Shown: one piece after another, positions 34,249-43,418 of the stretch
Position numbering within the stretch: the first letter of the stretch is position 1
How the letters are laid out: the number at the start of each line of letters is the position of its first letter
Assembly: GCA_035273665.1 (NCBI GenBank)
Contig: DATEOW010000006.1
Location: 123,280-187,279 of the forward strand
Origin: DATEEW01 sp035273665
GTDB taxonomy: Bacteria > Pseudomonadota > Gammaproteobacteria > Burkholderiales > SG8-39
Direction: 5' to 3'
DNA length: 64,000 nt
Translations under genes and position numbers: made by a program
Notes under the pieces: model-generated
The model's database searches: none
What the model was told of the DNA's origin: nothing
Seen by the model: only the letters and a program-made list of their open reading frames with translations

Positions 34249-35676
34249 CTAAATGAAATTAACGCCGACCTGGAACAGCTTTTCCAGCTTTGGCACCACG
34301 CGCTTATTCGCGACGAACATGATCACGTGATCGTTCGGCAGAATCACCGTGTCGTGATGCGCCACAATGACTTCCGCCGCGCGTTGGCTCGATGGGATTT
34401 GATCAACCTTTCCAAGCTGTGCGGAACCGCGCTCTCGGACGATTGCAGCGATCGTCGTGCCTGGCGGTAGTTCAATATCTTCGATCTTGCGCCCGATCAC
34501 TTTGCAATTTCCTTCATCGCCATGAGCGATAAGCTCGAGTGCTTCCGCGGCGCCGCGGCGCAAACTATGCACCGCCGCGACATCCCCGCGACGAATGTGC
34601 TGCAAGAGTTTTCCGATGGTGGCTTGCGCCGGGGAAAGCGCGATATCGATTTGGCCGCCTTGCACCAGATCGGCATAAGCGCGCCGGTTGATAAGCGCGA
34701 CGACCCGTCGAGCACCCATCCGTTTAGCCAGCAAGGCGGACATGATGTTGTTCTCGTCGTCGTTCGTCAGCGAAAGGAAGAGATCCATCTCCGCAATGTT
34801 TTCCGCCTCGAGCAAATCTTCGTCCGTCGCGTCGCCTTGCAAGACCAGCGCTGTTTGCAACTGATTGGCCAAAAAAGCGGAGCGCTGTTTATTGTTCTCC
34901 AGCACTTTTACTTGATAGCCGGACTCGAGCGAACGCGCCAAACGCAAACCGATGTTGCCGCCGCCGGCGATCATCACGCGCTTAACCGGCTTGTCCATCT
35001 TGCGTAGTTCGCGCATCACCTCACGAATATTGTCCGTATCGGCAACACAAAAGACTTCATCACCGTGTTCGACCACCGTATCGCCGTCCGGAATAATCGC
35101 TTGATCGCCGCGAAAAATCGCCGCGATGCGTGCATCCACGTTGGGGATGTGACGCTTGAGATCCTTGAGCGGGTGTCCGACCAAGGGCCCGCCCGTCACC
35201 GCGCGAACCGCGACCATGGTGACCCTACCCCCGGCGAAACGCAGTACCTGCAACGCCTCCGGGAATTCGATTAAACGGCCGATGTATTCGGCCAGAATGT
35301 TTTCCGGTGAGATTGCGTAGTCGACGTTAAAGCCGTCGTCTTCAAGCAATTCCGGACATTTCAGAAAACCGCTCGCCCGAATCCGCGCGATTCGAGTGGG
35401 AACGTTGTAGCGCTTTGCGGCGATACGACAAGCGACCAGATTAGTCTCATCCGATTGCGTAACCGCGATAAGCATGTCGGTATCTTCGATACCGGCATCG
35501 ATCAGCGTGTCTGGATGCGCCGCACTGCCGACGACCGTGCGTAAATCAAAGCGCTCTTGCAAGTCGCGCAAACGTGCCGCCTCGAGGTCGACAACGGTGA
35601 TGTCGTTCTGCTCCGAGACCAAGCTTTCGGCCAAGGTCGACCCCACTTGACCGGCGCCCAGGATGAGGATTTTCAA
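34249..35676 (-). CDS. trkA: Trk potassium uptake NAD-binding protein TrkA
   Basis: A 475-residue peripheral gating subunit that binds NAD(H)/ATP and regulates TrkH. It shows two RCK/TrkA-N Rossmann motifs, ILGAGQVGSTLAESLV at the N-terminus and MIAGGGNIGLRLARSLE near residue 232, each with a following TrkA-C domain. The start is TTG immediately after the TAG of the upstream regulator gene (GAATAGTTG), so translation is likely reinitiated. It forms a transcription unit with ntrY, the NtrX-like gene and trkH. Confidence 0.95.
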   Translation of the reverse strand: MKILILGAGQVGSTLAESLVSEQNDITVVDLEAARLRDLQERFDLRTVVGSAAHPDTLIDAGIEDTDMLIAVTQSDETNLVACRIAAKRYNVPTRIARIRASGFLKCPELLEDDGFNVDYAISPENILAEYIGRLIEFPEALQVLRFAGGRVTMVAVRAVTGGPLVGHPLKDLKRHIPNVDARIAAIFRGDQAIIPDGDTVVEHGDEVFCVADTDNIREVMRELRKMDKPVKRVMIAGGGNIGLRLARSLESGYQVKVLENNKQRSAFLANQLQTALVLQGDATDEDLLEAENIAEMDLFLSLTNDDENNIMSALLAKRMGARRVVALINRRAYADLVQGGQIDIALSPAQATIGKLLQHIRRGDVAAVHSLRRGAAEALELIAHGDEGNCKVIGRKIEDIELPPGTTIAAIVRERGSAQLGKVDQIPSSQRAAEVIVAHHDTVILPNDHVIMFVANKRVVPKLEKLFQVGVNFI

Positions 35677-36924
35677 CTATTCGTCTTTCTTCGCCGCTTG
35701 AATACCCAGCGACTTGAGCTTGCGATATAGGTGCGTTCGTTCGAGTCCGCTCCGATCAGCCAGTCGACTCATGGACGCTTCGCGATTGAGATGATGCTCG
35801 AAGTAAATCCGTTCGAAAGCTTCGCGCGCTTCACGGAGCGGCATGTCCAACAACTCTCCTGTCAGACCGCTATCTTCAAGCGGGTTGGAGGGCGGGAGCA
35901 CGCGTTGCACATCGGCAGCGCTTATTTCTTCTTCCAGCGCGGCCGTGGCGGCACTGCGCACGGTCTGTTGCAGTTCCTCGATATTGCGCGGCCAAGCATG
36001 GTGCCTCAACACGTTCAATGCGGCGATCGAGAAGCTGCGCGGCGGACAGACCTGCGATTCTACGAGTTGAGTCAGCAGCATGGTCGCGAGGTCCGGCACA
36101 TCTTCCGCGTGCTCGCGCAAGGAGGGCAATACCAAGGTCAATTGAGACAACTGCGATAAAAGCGACGCATCGAATCCGCGGTCCTCGATTAAGGTGGTGT
36201 TGTCCTCTGAGCTAAAACTGACCACGCGCAATTTTTGTCGCTCTGCGCGTGAAATAAGAAAGGCCACGCCCTTTTGCTGCGGCTTTGATAGCGCAGCAAG
36301 CTCTTCGATAAAAAGAATGCCGCCTGCCGCCTGGTTAATCAACTCTTGCGGCGCTTCTGCCAAGGCCGCTCCTGCATTGACGAAGGGCACGCCGGGCTGC
36401 TGCAAATGCCGCGCATAAAGTTCAGGCATGACACCGGCTTCGCCGCGGAGGAGCAACGGCGCGCTGCTTTGCGCATATTGCGAGAGCCGTTTACGCAAAT
36501 CATTGATGACGGTGGAGCGACCTAGATTGGCGAGGCTCAGCCGCGATGCGCTTTGCGGCTCACCGGTGCGCAGCGCGCGCTTTACAGTGCTAAGCAGCTT
36601 TTGCAATGCAATGGGTTTCTCAAGGAAATCCATCGCGCCGATGCGCGTCGCTTCTACGGCCGTATCGATTGTCGCGTGACCGGACATCATGACAACCGGC
36701 ATGCTAAGTTGCCCGGCGGCGGCCCACTCTTTCAACAAAGATATCCCGTCAGTGTCCGGCATCCAGATATCGAGCAGTACAAGATCCGGTCGTTCGCGGC
36801 TACGTAATTCTCGCGCTGCCCCCGCGCTTTCCGCCACACGAACGCTATGGCCCTCGTCGCTCAGGATCTCCGAGAGAAGTTCGCGGATCCCTACCTCATC
36901 GTCAACAACAAAGATATTAGCCAT
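35677..36924 (-). CDS. NtrX-like response regulator with degenerate AAA+ domain
   Basis: A 415-residue three-part regulator. The receiver (1-120) has D8/D9, phospho-acceptor D52 and K103. The central domain has the NtrC-type fold but its functional motifs are gone: Walker A reads GEAGVMPE at 161-168 with no GK, the GAFTGA sigma-54 loop is deleted, Walker B is LFIEEL at 204-209, the arginine-finger segment is FDASLLSQLSQL without Arg, and sensor II is WPRNIEEL. A Fis-type helix-turn-helix (about 382-407) remains. It probably binds DNA when phosphorylated by NtrY but should not hydrolyse ATP or open sigma-54 complexes. The ATG lies 22 bases after ntrY. Confidence 0.88.
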   Translation of the reverse strand: MANIFVVDDEVGIRELLSEILSDEGHSVRVAESAGAARELRSRERPDLVLLDIWMPDTDGISLLKEWAAAGQLSMPVVMMSGHATIDTAVEATRIGAMDFLEKPIALQKLLSTVKRALRTGEPQSASRLSLANLGRSTVINDLRKRLSQYAQSSAPLLLRGEAGVMPELYARHLQQPGVPFVNAGAALAEAPQELINQAAGGILFIEELAALSKPQQKGVAFLISRAERQKLRVVSFSSEDNTTLIEDRGFDASLLSQLSQLTLVLPSLREHAEDVPDLATMLLTQLVESQVCPPRSFSIAALNVLRHHAWPRNIEELQQTVRSAATAALEEEISAADVQRVLPPSNPLEDSGLTGELLDMPLREAREAFERIYFEHHLNREASMSRLADRSGLERTHLYRKLKSLGIQAAKKDE

Positions 36925-36946
36925 AGAAAGTCAATTATCCGTCATC

Positions 36947-39028
36947 TCAGGCGGCCAAGGGCAACGCAATGGTTACCGCGGCACCCGCCTTGTTTTCCAG
37001 CGTCACGGTGCCGTGATGCTCGTCCACGATTTTTTTTACGATAGCCAAGCCGAGTCCCGTGCCTTTTGGTTTGGTCGTGACATAAGGCTCAAAGGCGCGC
37101 TTCATGATCGCTTCGCTGAACCCGCCGCCGTTGTCGCGCACGCGCAATCTCACTTTGTCGCCGGCCAGCTCCGTGCAGACGTCAATACTCGGCTCTGCGT
37201 GTCCACTCAAAGCGTCCTGAGCGTTTTGCAGTAGGTTATGAATCACTTGGCGTAGTTGCGTCGCATCCCCTCTTACGGGCGGCAGATGAGGTTCCAATGC
37301 AAGATGAATCCGCGAACGCCAGTTCTCGTAAAGGCCCAGTACCTCGCTCACCAGCGCGTTCAAATCCAAACTCGTCAGGGTAGGCGCCGGCATGCGGGAG
37401 TAGTCGCGGAACTCATCGACCATCGCTTTCATTGCCGCTACTTGGTTAACGATGGTCTCCGTGGCGCGCACCAGGGTTTGAGCGTCCGCGGGCTCCAACT
37501 TGTCGCTCAGCTTGCGCCGCAATCGTTCAGCCGATAGCTGGATGGGGGTGAGCGGATTCTTGATCTCATGCGCGAGGCGTCGAGCCACTTCCGCCCACGC
37601 CGTCGCGCGCTGCGCCGTGATCAACTGCGTAACGTCATCGAACACCACCACGTAGCCGACGCCGGCGGGAAGTGTAGAGCCACGCAGTAGGAGCGTCTGC
37701 GCCGATTGCGGGCGCTCAAGCTCACGCTGCCACTCGCCGTCCGTCGCGCCTGCGAAAGCTTCGCGGATCAGATGATCGAGATCCTGTAATGCGGCGTCGC
37801 CACTGAGTGCCCTACCCGGTTCTAAATTTTCCCCAAGAATATTGATGGCGCCCGCATTGACGATCTGAAGCTGGAACGCTTCATCAAAGGTCAGCACGCC
37901 AGCGGACAAGTTGCTCAGAATATTTTCGAGATAGGCCTTTGCGTTCTCAACTTGCTCGCGGTTGCGCTCGGCCTGCTCGCGCGCTTCACCCAGTTGTTCG
38001 GTCATCGTATTAAACGATCTTGTCAGAATGCCCAGTTCATCTCGGCTCGTTACTTTCGCTCGGCGAGTGAAATCCCCGCGCGCGACCGCATGTGTCGCCT
38101 CGGCAAGCACTGCGAGCGGTTTGGACAGACGTCGGCTCAGAATAAAAGCCAGCGCCAACGCGGAGAACAGCGCCAACATAAGCGCCATCGTCAAAGTCAG
38201 AATGTAAATACGCTTTAAGCCCACTCGTAGTAGCGATAATTCCTTGTAATCGCGCCGAGCCGACTCCACCGTTTCCACGCTTTCGGCAAGATTTGCAGGG
38301 ATCGGTTGAAGCAGTTGCAGCAAATGCGTTTCTTCGCCCCAACCGGAGGCGGGCAACTCGATGATGACGCGAGATTGCAGACCGCGTTCGCCGATGGCTT
38401 CGATAGCGGCGTACTCATGCGCTTGCTTCACTTGCCGCAAGACGTTCTCCGGGGGCGCATCGGGAATCAGTTGCGTAACGGTGCTGCTCGCCGTGGCCAG
38501 CACGGCTCCGTTCATGCTAAGGATTGACGCCTCATTCATCCCCGCCTGTTCGCGCAAACGATTGAGCTCGCCGCTCTGGCGCTGGTAAGGCATATCGGCC
38601 AATTCAAGGGCCATATTGCGCGCACTGCCACGCACATCGCTCAGTGCGTCGTCGAGCACGCTTTGTCCTAAATCGAGGCCCGCATCCAATGCAGCGTCGA
38701 CGCGAACGTCAAACCAAGATTCAATACTCTTCGCAAGGAATTGCACGGACACGGTGTAGACCAACGCGCCAGGCAGAGCAGCCATCAAGGCGAATATCAG
38801 CAAAAATCGCAGGGTAAGTTGTGAGCCGAACTTGCGTGCCTTCAACGCACGACGGAGAGTCCATAACTGCCAACCGACGAGACCGATCAAAGCAAGCGCG
38901 ATGCCGCCGTTGAGAACGAGTAACGTCGGATAATGGCCGGCGAACAACGATGTGTCGGCGCTTGCGGCCGCGAGAAGGAAGAGCAGCAAACCGCCCAAAG
39001 CCGTGCTGGCGATGAGCACATACCTCAT
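36947..39028 (-). CDS. ntrY: NtrY-like sensor histidine kinase
   Basis: A 693-residue membrane sensor kinase. The N-terminal membrane region is followed by a periplasmic-facing segment, a HAMP linker (LSRRLSKPLAVLAEATHAVARGDFTRRA), a PAS segment (about 370-470), the HisKA motif RRLAHEIKNPLTPIQLSAE with H487, and a complete ATPase domain (NLLQNAQDAL, DNGGGF, TTKPKGTGLGLAIVKKI). The start at 39028 makes an ATGA overlap with the DUF4390 gene; an in-frame ATG further upstream is possible. Its partner is the receiver encoded just downstream. NtrY-type kinases are linked to nitrogen, redox or envelope signals; the signal here is unknown. Confidence 0.92.
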   Translation of the reverse strand: MRYVLIASTALGGLLLFLLAAASADTSLFAGHYPTLLVLNGGIALALIGLVGWQLWTLRRALKARKFGSQLTLRFLLIFALMAALPGALVYTVSVQFLAKSIESWFDVRVDAALDAGLDLGQSVLDDALSDVRGSARNMALELADMPYQRQSGELNRLREQAGMNEASILSMNGAVLATASSTVTQLIPDAPPENVLRQVKQAHEYAAIEAIGERGLQSRVIIELPASGWGEETHLLQLLQPIPANLAESVETVESARRDYKELSLLRVGLKRIYILTLTMALMLALFSALALAFILSRRLSKPLAVLAEATHAVARGDFTRRAKVTSRDELGILTRSFNTMTEQLGEAREQAERNREQVENAKAYLENILSNLSAGVLTFDEAFQLQIVNAGAINILGENLEPGRALSGDAALQDLDHLIREAFAGATDGEWQRELERPQSAQTLLLRGSTLPAGVGYVVVFDDVTQLITAQRATAWAEVARRLAHEIKNPLTPIQLSAERLRRKLSDKLEPADAQTLVRATETIVNQVAAMKAMVDEFRDYSRMPAPTLTSLDLNALVSEVLGLYENWRSRIHLALEPHLPPVRGDATQLRQVIHNLLQNAQDALSGHAEPSIDVCTELAGDKVRLRVRDNGGGFSEAIMKRAFEPYVTTKPKGTGLGLAIVKKIVDEHHGTVTLENKAGAAVTIALPLAA

Positions 39029-39606
39029 TGCACGATCTTCCGATTGGGGCCAGTAGTGAAAGCCCACCGTTGCCATTCGGAAGCGAGTGTCCAGTCGTTG
39101 TTAGTCAGTGCGCTCACTTGAAACGGCTTAGGGAGTTGGTTGACATCGAGCGAAAGCCGGACGCCGACTTCATACACACTCAGAGGTTCGAGGTCATTCG
39201 CAGTGAGCACCTGCCAGTCGCGCACTGTACCAAGCGCTCTAAGTGCTTCACTTGCGCTCGCGAAGCTTTGACGTTGCGAGCCGTTGCTGATGCGGTAACT
39301 GCGTGTGAGCGCGTGAAAATCCAGCTTCATTTCCAATCTCTTGTTGGAAATTGTTTTATCGAACCAATACCACCGCGGTCGAAGACATTCGAACTCCAGA
39401 ATGAAATAAAGAGGCACTCCCTTACCTAATGCGGTTTCGAGGCGCTCACTAAGTTCAAGCTCGAAACCGGCGGAGAGGGCGTACCCGCCCTCTTCTATCG
39501 GTGTGAGTTGTACGCCGCGCACGGGAATCTCGTCGGCATGCACGATCGTGGCGCTTAGCGCCAGCAGAAATAGAACGCTCCGGATCAGGGAAAGCTGACG
39601 TTGCAT
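39025..39606 (-). CDS. DUF4390 exported protein
   Basis: A 193-residue secreted protein of unknown function. A signal peptide (about 1-23, SVLFLLALSATIVHA) precedes a beta-rich domain with features such as FELELSERLETALGKGVPLYF, RPRWYWFDK and YEVGVRLSLDVNQLPKPFQV, recognisable as DUF4390, usually found directly upstream of ntrY in betaproteobacteria. The start at 39606 is chosen because it yields the signal peptide; upstream the frame is rsmB shadow. It overlaps ntrY by four bases. Confidence 0.86.
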   Translation of the reverse strand: MQRQLSLIRSVLFLLALSATIVHADEIPVRGVQLTPIEEGGYALSAGFELELSERLETALGKGVPLYFILEFECLRPRWYWFDKTISNKRLEMKLDFHALTRSYRISNGSQRQSFASASEALRALGTVRDWQVLTANDLEPLSVYEVGVRLSLDVNQLPKPFQVSALTNNDWTLASEWQRWAFTTGPNRKIVQ

Positions 39607-39619
39607 GGTGAGGCGAATC

Positions 39620-40882
39620 TTAAGGCGCTTCCTGCTTTTGCAGGAGCGCATAAAAAAAGCCGTCATGTCGCGCGTCCGGAAGCAACTGTCCCTCCGCCGG
39701 CATGAATGCCGGCAATGGAAGTCGCCGGGCGTTTTCATGCCGGGCCAAGAAAGCGTCTATCTGCATCGCGTTCTCTTGAGGAAAAACAGAGCAGGTGACA
39801 TAAAGCAATTTACCACTAGGCGCCACGACCTGCCAAAGCGCGTCCAGCAACCTCTTCTGCTGCGCGGCGAAACGCGATATGTCCTCCACTTGCCGTAGCC
39901 ACTTGATATCAGGGTGTCTGCGGACCACGCCAGAAGCGGTGCAAGGGGCGTCGAGCAAGACCCGGTCGAAGCTTATGCCGTCCCACCATGATGGAACTGC
40001 GCCGGCATCGGCGACGCGAACCGCTGCACTTAGTCCCAGGCGTTCCATATTTGTATGTATGCGGCCGGCGCGCCGCTCATCCCGGTCTAATGCCAGCATG
40101 TCGACGTCAGCCTGTTCCAAAATGTGTGCGGTTTTTCCCCCGGGTGCGGCGCACGCATCTAATACGCGCATACCGGGCTGTGCGTCGAGGAGCGTCGCTG
40201 CATATTGCGCAGCGACGTCCTGAACGGAAACCAGCCCGTGCGAGAAGCCGGGGATTTGGTCGACTGCTCGCGGCAAATCCAAAACAAAGGCACCGTTTCC
40301 CGCCTCAAACGCGGCCATACCGGCTTGATCAAGCGCGTGCTTATACGCATGCGGATCGGTTTTGCGACGGTTAACCCGCAGACTCATTGGTGGACGCTCA
40401 TTCCCGGCCGCGAGAATCTGCTGCCAGTGTTGTGGGTAACTGCCTTGGACCGATTCGATCCACCATTGCGGATGGCGCCACCGCGCCACAGGATGGGCAG
40501 ACGCTTGGTTTTCAAGCGTTTCGCGTTGACGAAGATAGTTGCGCAGCACCGCGTTTACGAAACCCTTGGCCGCAGGATGGCCGAGAAGCGGACAAGCCGC
40601 CACCGCCTCGTTGACAACGGTGAAGTGCTGCGTCCGGCTTCGCTCGATTTCGCGCAAGGCACAGGCCAGGAGCGCGCGAATCTTGGTCTCCGCAATCGGT
40701 TTCCGCAAGAGAGGTGCTAATACCGCGTCGGCATAGCCGTAGTCGCGCAGAGCCGAATAGCAAAGGTCGCGCACAGCCGGCGGTAGGGCGTCAAGCTCGG
40801 AGAGGCTTTGGCCGCCGTAAACGCCTGCAAGCACTTCGCTTGCGTGAACAAAGGTCGCGGATAAGGCTATTGAGGTCGTCAC
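39620..40882 (-). CDS. rsmB: 16S rRNA cytosine(967)-C5 methyltransferase
   Basis: A 420-residue enzyme. The N-terminal NusB-like RNA-binding domain (about 1-140) is followed by the SAM domain with LDACAAPGGKTAHIL, DAPCTASGVVRRHPDIKWLR (one catalytic Cys) and VTCSVFPQEN (the second Cys motif, TCS instead of TCT). The GTG start at 40882 directly abuts the T-tract of the upstream htpX terminator, with no room for a ribosome site; no other start before the conserved N-terminus is seen. Confidence 0.94.
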   Translation of the reverse strand: MTTSIALSATFVHASEVLAGVYGGQSLSELDALPPAVRDLCYSALRDYGYADAVLAPLLRKPIAETKIRALLACALREIERSRTQHFTVVNEAVAACPLLGHPAAKGFVNAVLRNYLRQRETLENQASAHPVARWRHPQWWIESVQGSYPQHWQQILAAGNERPPMSLRVNRRKTDPHAYKHALDQAGMAAFEAGNGAFVLDLPRAVDQIPGFSHGLVSVQDVAAQYAATLLDAQPGMRVLDACAAPGGKTAHILEQADVDMLALDRDERRAGRIHTNMERLGLSAAVRVADAGAVPSWWDGISFDRVLLDAPCTASGVVRRHPDIKWLRQVEDISRFAAQQKRLLDALWQVVAPSGKLLYVTCSVFPQENAMQIDAFLARHENARRLPLPAFMPAEGQLLPDARHDGFFYALLQKQEAP

Positions 40883-40910
40883 AAAAAGAAAGCGCCGGCT
40901 TGCCGGCGCT
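40883..40910 (-). terminator. Rho-independent terminator after htpX
   Basis: On the minus strand, AGCGCCGGC-AA-GCCGGCGCT (40891-40910, 9-bp stem) is followed by TTCTTTTT and then by the rsmB GTG. It lies 17 bases past the htpX stop. Confidence 0.85.
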
Positions 40911-40927
40911 GATTAAGTTAAGCGGGC

Positions 40928-41773
40928 TTAAACAGCCATTGCTCGGAGGCGCATGATGCGCTCTTCTGTCGACGGGTGTGTACTAAACATGCCTCGGACA
41001 CCGCCGCCTGAAAGCGGGTTGATGATCATCATCTGTGCCGTTTCCGGATGCTGCTCGGCTGGCGCCATCGGCGTACCTCGCGCATAGGCTTCGATCTTTG
41101 CCAATGCGTCCGCCAGCGCGTGCGGATCGCCCGAAATTTCCGCGCCGCCGCGATCAGCGCCGAATTCCCGCGTCCTGGAAATGGCGAACTGAATGAGCAT
41201 CGCCGCGATAGGCGCGACAATCATCACCAAAAGCGCTAGCAGCGGGTTGCCTCCTTCGCGCTGGTCAGAGCGGCCGCCGAAGAACATGCCGAAATGAGCG
41301 AGCGTGGAAATTGCCCCCGCGATGGTCGCCGAGATCGTCGAAATTAAAATGTCCCTGTTTTTCACGTGCGACAGCTCGTGCGCCATGACGCCTCGAAGTT
41401 CGCGTGCAGTCAATAAGCGCAGAATGCCGGTCGTCGCGGCGACTGCGGCGTGCTCCGGATTACGTCCGGTAGCGAACGCATTGGGCTGCGCTTCGTCGAT
41501 CAGATACACGCGCGGCATGGGAAGTTGCGCGCGTTGCGCCAGCTCCCGAATCATGTTGTAGAACTGTGGCGCCGAATGTTCATCGACCTCGCGGGCGCGA
41601 TAGAGTTTGAGCACCATTTTGTCGGAAAACCAATAGGCGAAAATATTCATTCCGCCGCCGATCACCAACGCGATCAACATGCCCTGCTGACCGCCGATGA
41701 GACCGCCAATGGCGCCGAACAAGGCGACAATACCTGCGAGCAGAATTCCCGTCTTGAACCAATTCCCGATCAT
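40928..41773 (-). CDS. htpX: Membrane zinc metalloprotease HtpX
   Basis: A 281-residue inner-membrane protease of envelope quality control. Two N-terminal helices (about 5-25 and 33-52), the zinc motif HELSH in VMAHELSHVKNRD at about 142, two more helices after it, and the downstream Glu in EFGADRGGAEISGDP are present. The C-terminus contains FSTHPSTEERIMRL. An AGAGGAAG site lies upstream of the ATG. It has its own terminator, separating it from rsmB. Confidence 0.95.
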   Translation of the reverse strand: MIGNWFKTGILLAGIVALFGAIGGLIGGQQGMLIALVIGGGMNIFAYWFSDKMVLKLYRAREVDEHSAPQFYNMIRELAQRAQLPMPRVYLIDEAQPNAFATGRNPEHAAVAATTGILRLLTARELRGVMAHELSHVKNRDILISTISATIAGAISTLAHFGMFFGGRSDQREGGNPLLALLVMIVAPIAAMLIQFAISRTREFGADRGGAEISGDPHALADALAKIEAYARGTPMAPAEQHPETAQMMIINPLSGGGVRGMFSTHPSTEERIMRLRAMAV

Positions 41774-41849
41774 CGTCTTCCTCTATAAAGTGGCGTAAGG
41801 GCGGGTCCGTTTCGCCCGCTCCGCTTAGATGCGGGCCCGCCGGATTAAT

Positions 41850-42791
41850 TCAATCACCGATCAAGTCAAAGCGCTGGCCTGGTTTTAGTTCAAACCCCCG
41901 CAGAAAATCCTTCGTGCTAAGCCGTTTAGCGCCCGGCCGCTGAAGTTCTTGCAAACAAAGTACGTCTTCTCCGCAATCAACGGTGATGCCGGCGTCGGTC
42001 ACCTCGCGGATCCTGCCCGGGACGCCCTTTTCAGATCCGCGCGCAACGGCCGCCCCCCACAGCTTCAAATCCGTATCGGCGATACGAGCGCGAGCGCCCG
42101 GAGTGGGGTTGAAGGCGCGGATGAGGCGCTCAATCTGTTCGGCGGATTGGCGCCAATCCACCGCGCTTTCTGACTTCGTGATTTTCCTTGCGTAGGTGAT
42201 GCCCTGTGTTCGCTGCGGTTCTGGCAACGCCGTTCCGTCGGCGAATGCCCGCAAAGCTGGATCGATTAGATGGGCCCCCAAAGCGGCCAGTTTCAGTTGC
42301 AGAGTACCCGCCGTATCCTTCGGATCGATGGCGATCGTCTCGCGAGCGATGACCGGCCCCGTATCCAACCCCGCCTCCATGCGCATGATGCATATTCCCG
42401 TCTCGCTATCCCCGGCAAGAATTGCGCGTTGTACCGGTGCCGCACCTCTCCAACGAGGAAGCAACGAGGCGTGAATGTTGAAGGCGCCAAGAGGTGGCGT
42501 CTCGAGTAGCGCTTGCGGAAGGAGGAGTCCGTAAGCGGCCACGACATATGCGTCTGCCTTAGCCTGCAGCAGTGGTGCTTGGTCTTCGATGGATTTCAAT
42601 GTAGCGGGCTGATACACCGGCAGCCCACGACGCTGAGCAGTCAGCTTGACGGCGCTCAACGCCGGTTGCATTCCTCGCCCCGCCGGCCTGTCGGGCTGAG
42701 TAAGGACAAGCGCGATCTGGTGTCCCGCTGCTATAAGCGCTTCTAGTGCCGGGACCGCGAAATCCGGCGTGCCGGCGTAAATCAGCCGCAT
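41850..42791 (-). CDS. fmt: Methionyl-tRNA formyltransferase
   Basis: Formylates Met-tRNAi for translation initiation, 313 residues. The N-terminal domain begins MRLIYAGTPDFAVPALEALI and contains the folate/tRNA signature NIHASLLPRWRGAAPVQRAI with catalytic Asn and His, then the IMRMEAGLDTGPVI Asp region. A C-terminal beta-barrel completes it. It lies 9 bases after def, the enzyme that removes the formyl group. Confidence 0.96.
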   Translation of the reverse strand: MRLIYAGTPDFAVPALEALIAAGHQIALVLTQPDRPAGRGMQPALSAVKLTAQRRGLPVYQPATLKSIEDQAPLLQAKADAYVVAAYGLLLPQALLETPPLGAFNIHASLLPRWRGAAPVQRAILAGDSETGICIMRMEAGLDTGPVIARETIAIDPKDTAGTLQLKLAALGAHLIDPALRAFADGTALPEPQRTQGITYARKITKSESAVDWRQSAEQIERLIRAFNPTPGARARIADTDLKLWGAAVARGSEKGVPGRIREVTDAGITVDCGEDVLCLQELQRPGAKRLSTKDFLRGFELKPGQRFDLIGD

Positions 42792-42800
42792 GGAAGGAAA

Positions 42801-43304
42801 TCAGGCGCTCTGGCGGTGATGCTTGAGCATCCTCGTGCGAATGCGCATTTGCTTCAACCGGGAGAGGTACTCGACAAACACCTTGCCTTCAAGGTGGTCC
42901 ATTTCATGTTGAATACAGACGGCGAGCAGGCCTTCTGCATCGCGTTCGAACAAACGGCCTTCCGCGTCCAAGGCGCGCACGCGGATTTTCTCGGAGCGTT
43001 GCACATAGTCGTAAATCCCGGGGACGGAAAGGCAGCCTTCTTCGTATTCTTGCTCGCCCTCGCGCCAGCAGATTTCCGGATTGATGAGAACGAGCAGGTC
43101 GTCCCTCGCTTCCGAGATGTCGATCACGATCACCCGTTTATGGACGTCCACCTGCGTCGCCGCCAAACCGATCCCGGGGGCTGCATACATGGTTTCAGCC
43201 ATGCTCCGCACCAGTGTGCGGATTTCCTCATCGACTACATCCACGGGCGTGGCAACGGTGTGCAGCCGATCGTCCGGATAAGTGAGGATATGCAAAAGCG
43301 ACAT
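42801..43304 (-). CDS. def: Peptide deformylase
   Basis: Removes the N-formyl group from nascent proteins. The 167-residue metalloenzyme has all three motifs, GIGLAATQV, EGCLSVPGIY with the metal-binding Cys, and QHEMDHLEGKVF with the HExxH site. Immediately upstream of fmt on the same strand; the LysM gene diverges from it. Confidence 0.97.
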   Translation of the reverse strand: MSLLHILTYPDDRLHTVATPVDVVDEEIRTLVRSMAETMYAAPGIGLAATQVDVHKRVIVIDISEARDDLLVLINPEICWREGEQEYEEGCLSVPGIYDYVQRSEKIRVRALDAEGRLFERDAEGLLAVCIQHEMDHLEGKVFVEYLSRLKQMRIRTRMLKHHRQSA

Positions 43305-43418
43305 AAATTCCCGTTGCGTGAAATATTTAAGTGAAGACCTTCGGCAAAGCCTTTAGACTGCCCTCGCACTACAAGATAAATCAAGCCCTTAGCAGGCTTG
43401 GATCAAATTGAGGTGGAT

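Noticed and set aside
34320..34340. GATCACGTGATC palindrome inside trkA as a second parS
   Set aside because: It matches only the central part of parS (TCACGTGA) and lacks the GTTT/AAAC arms; probably chance in coding sequence.
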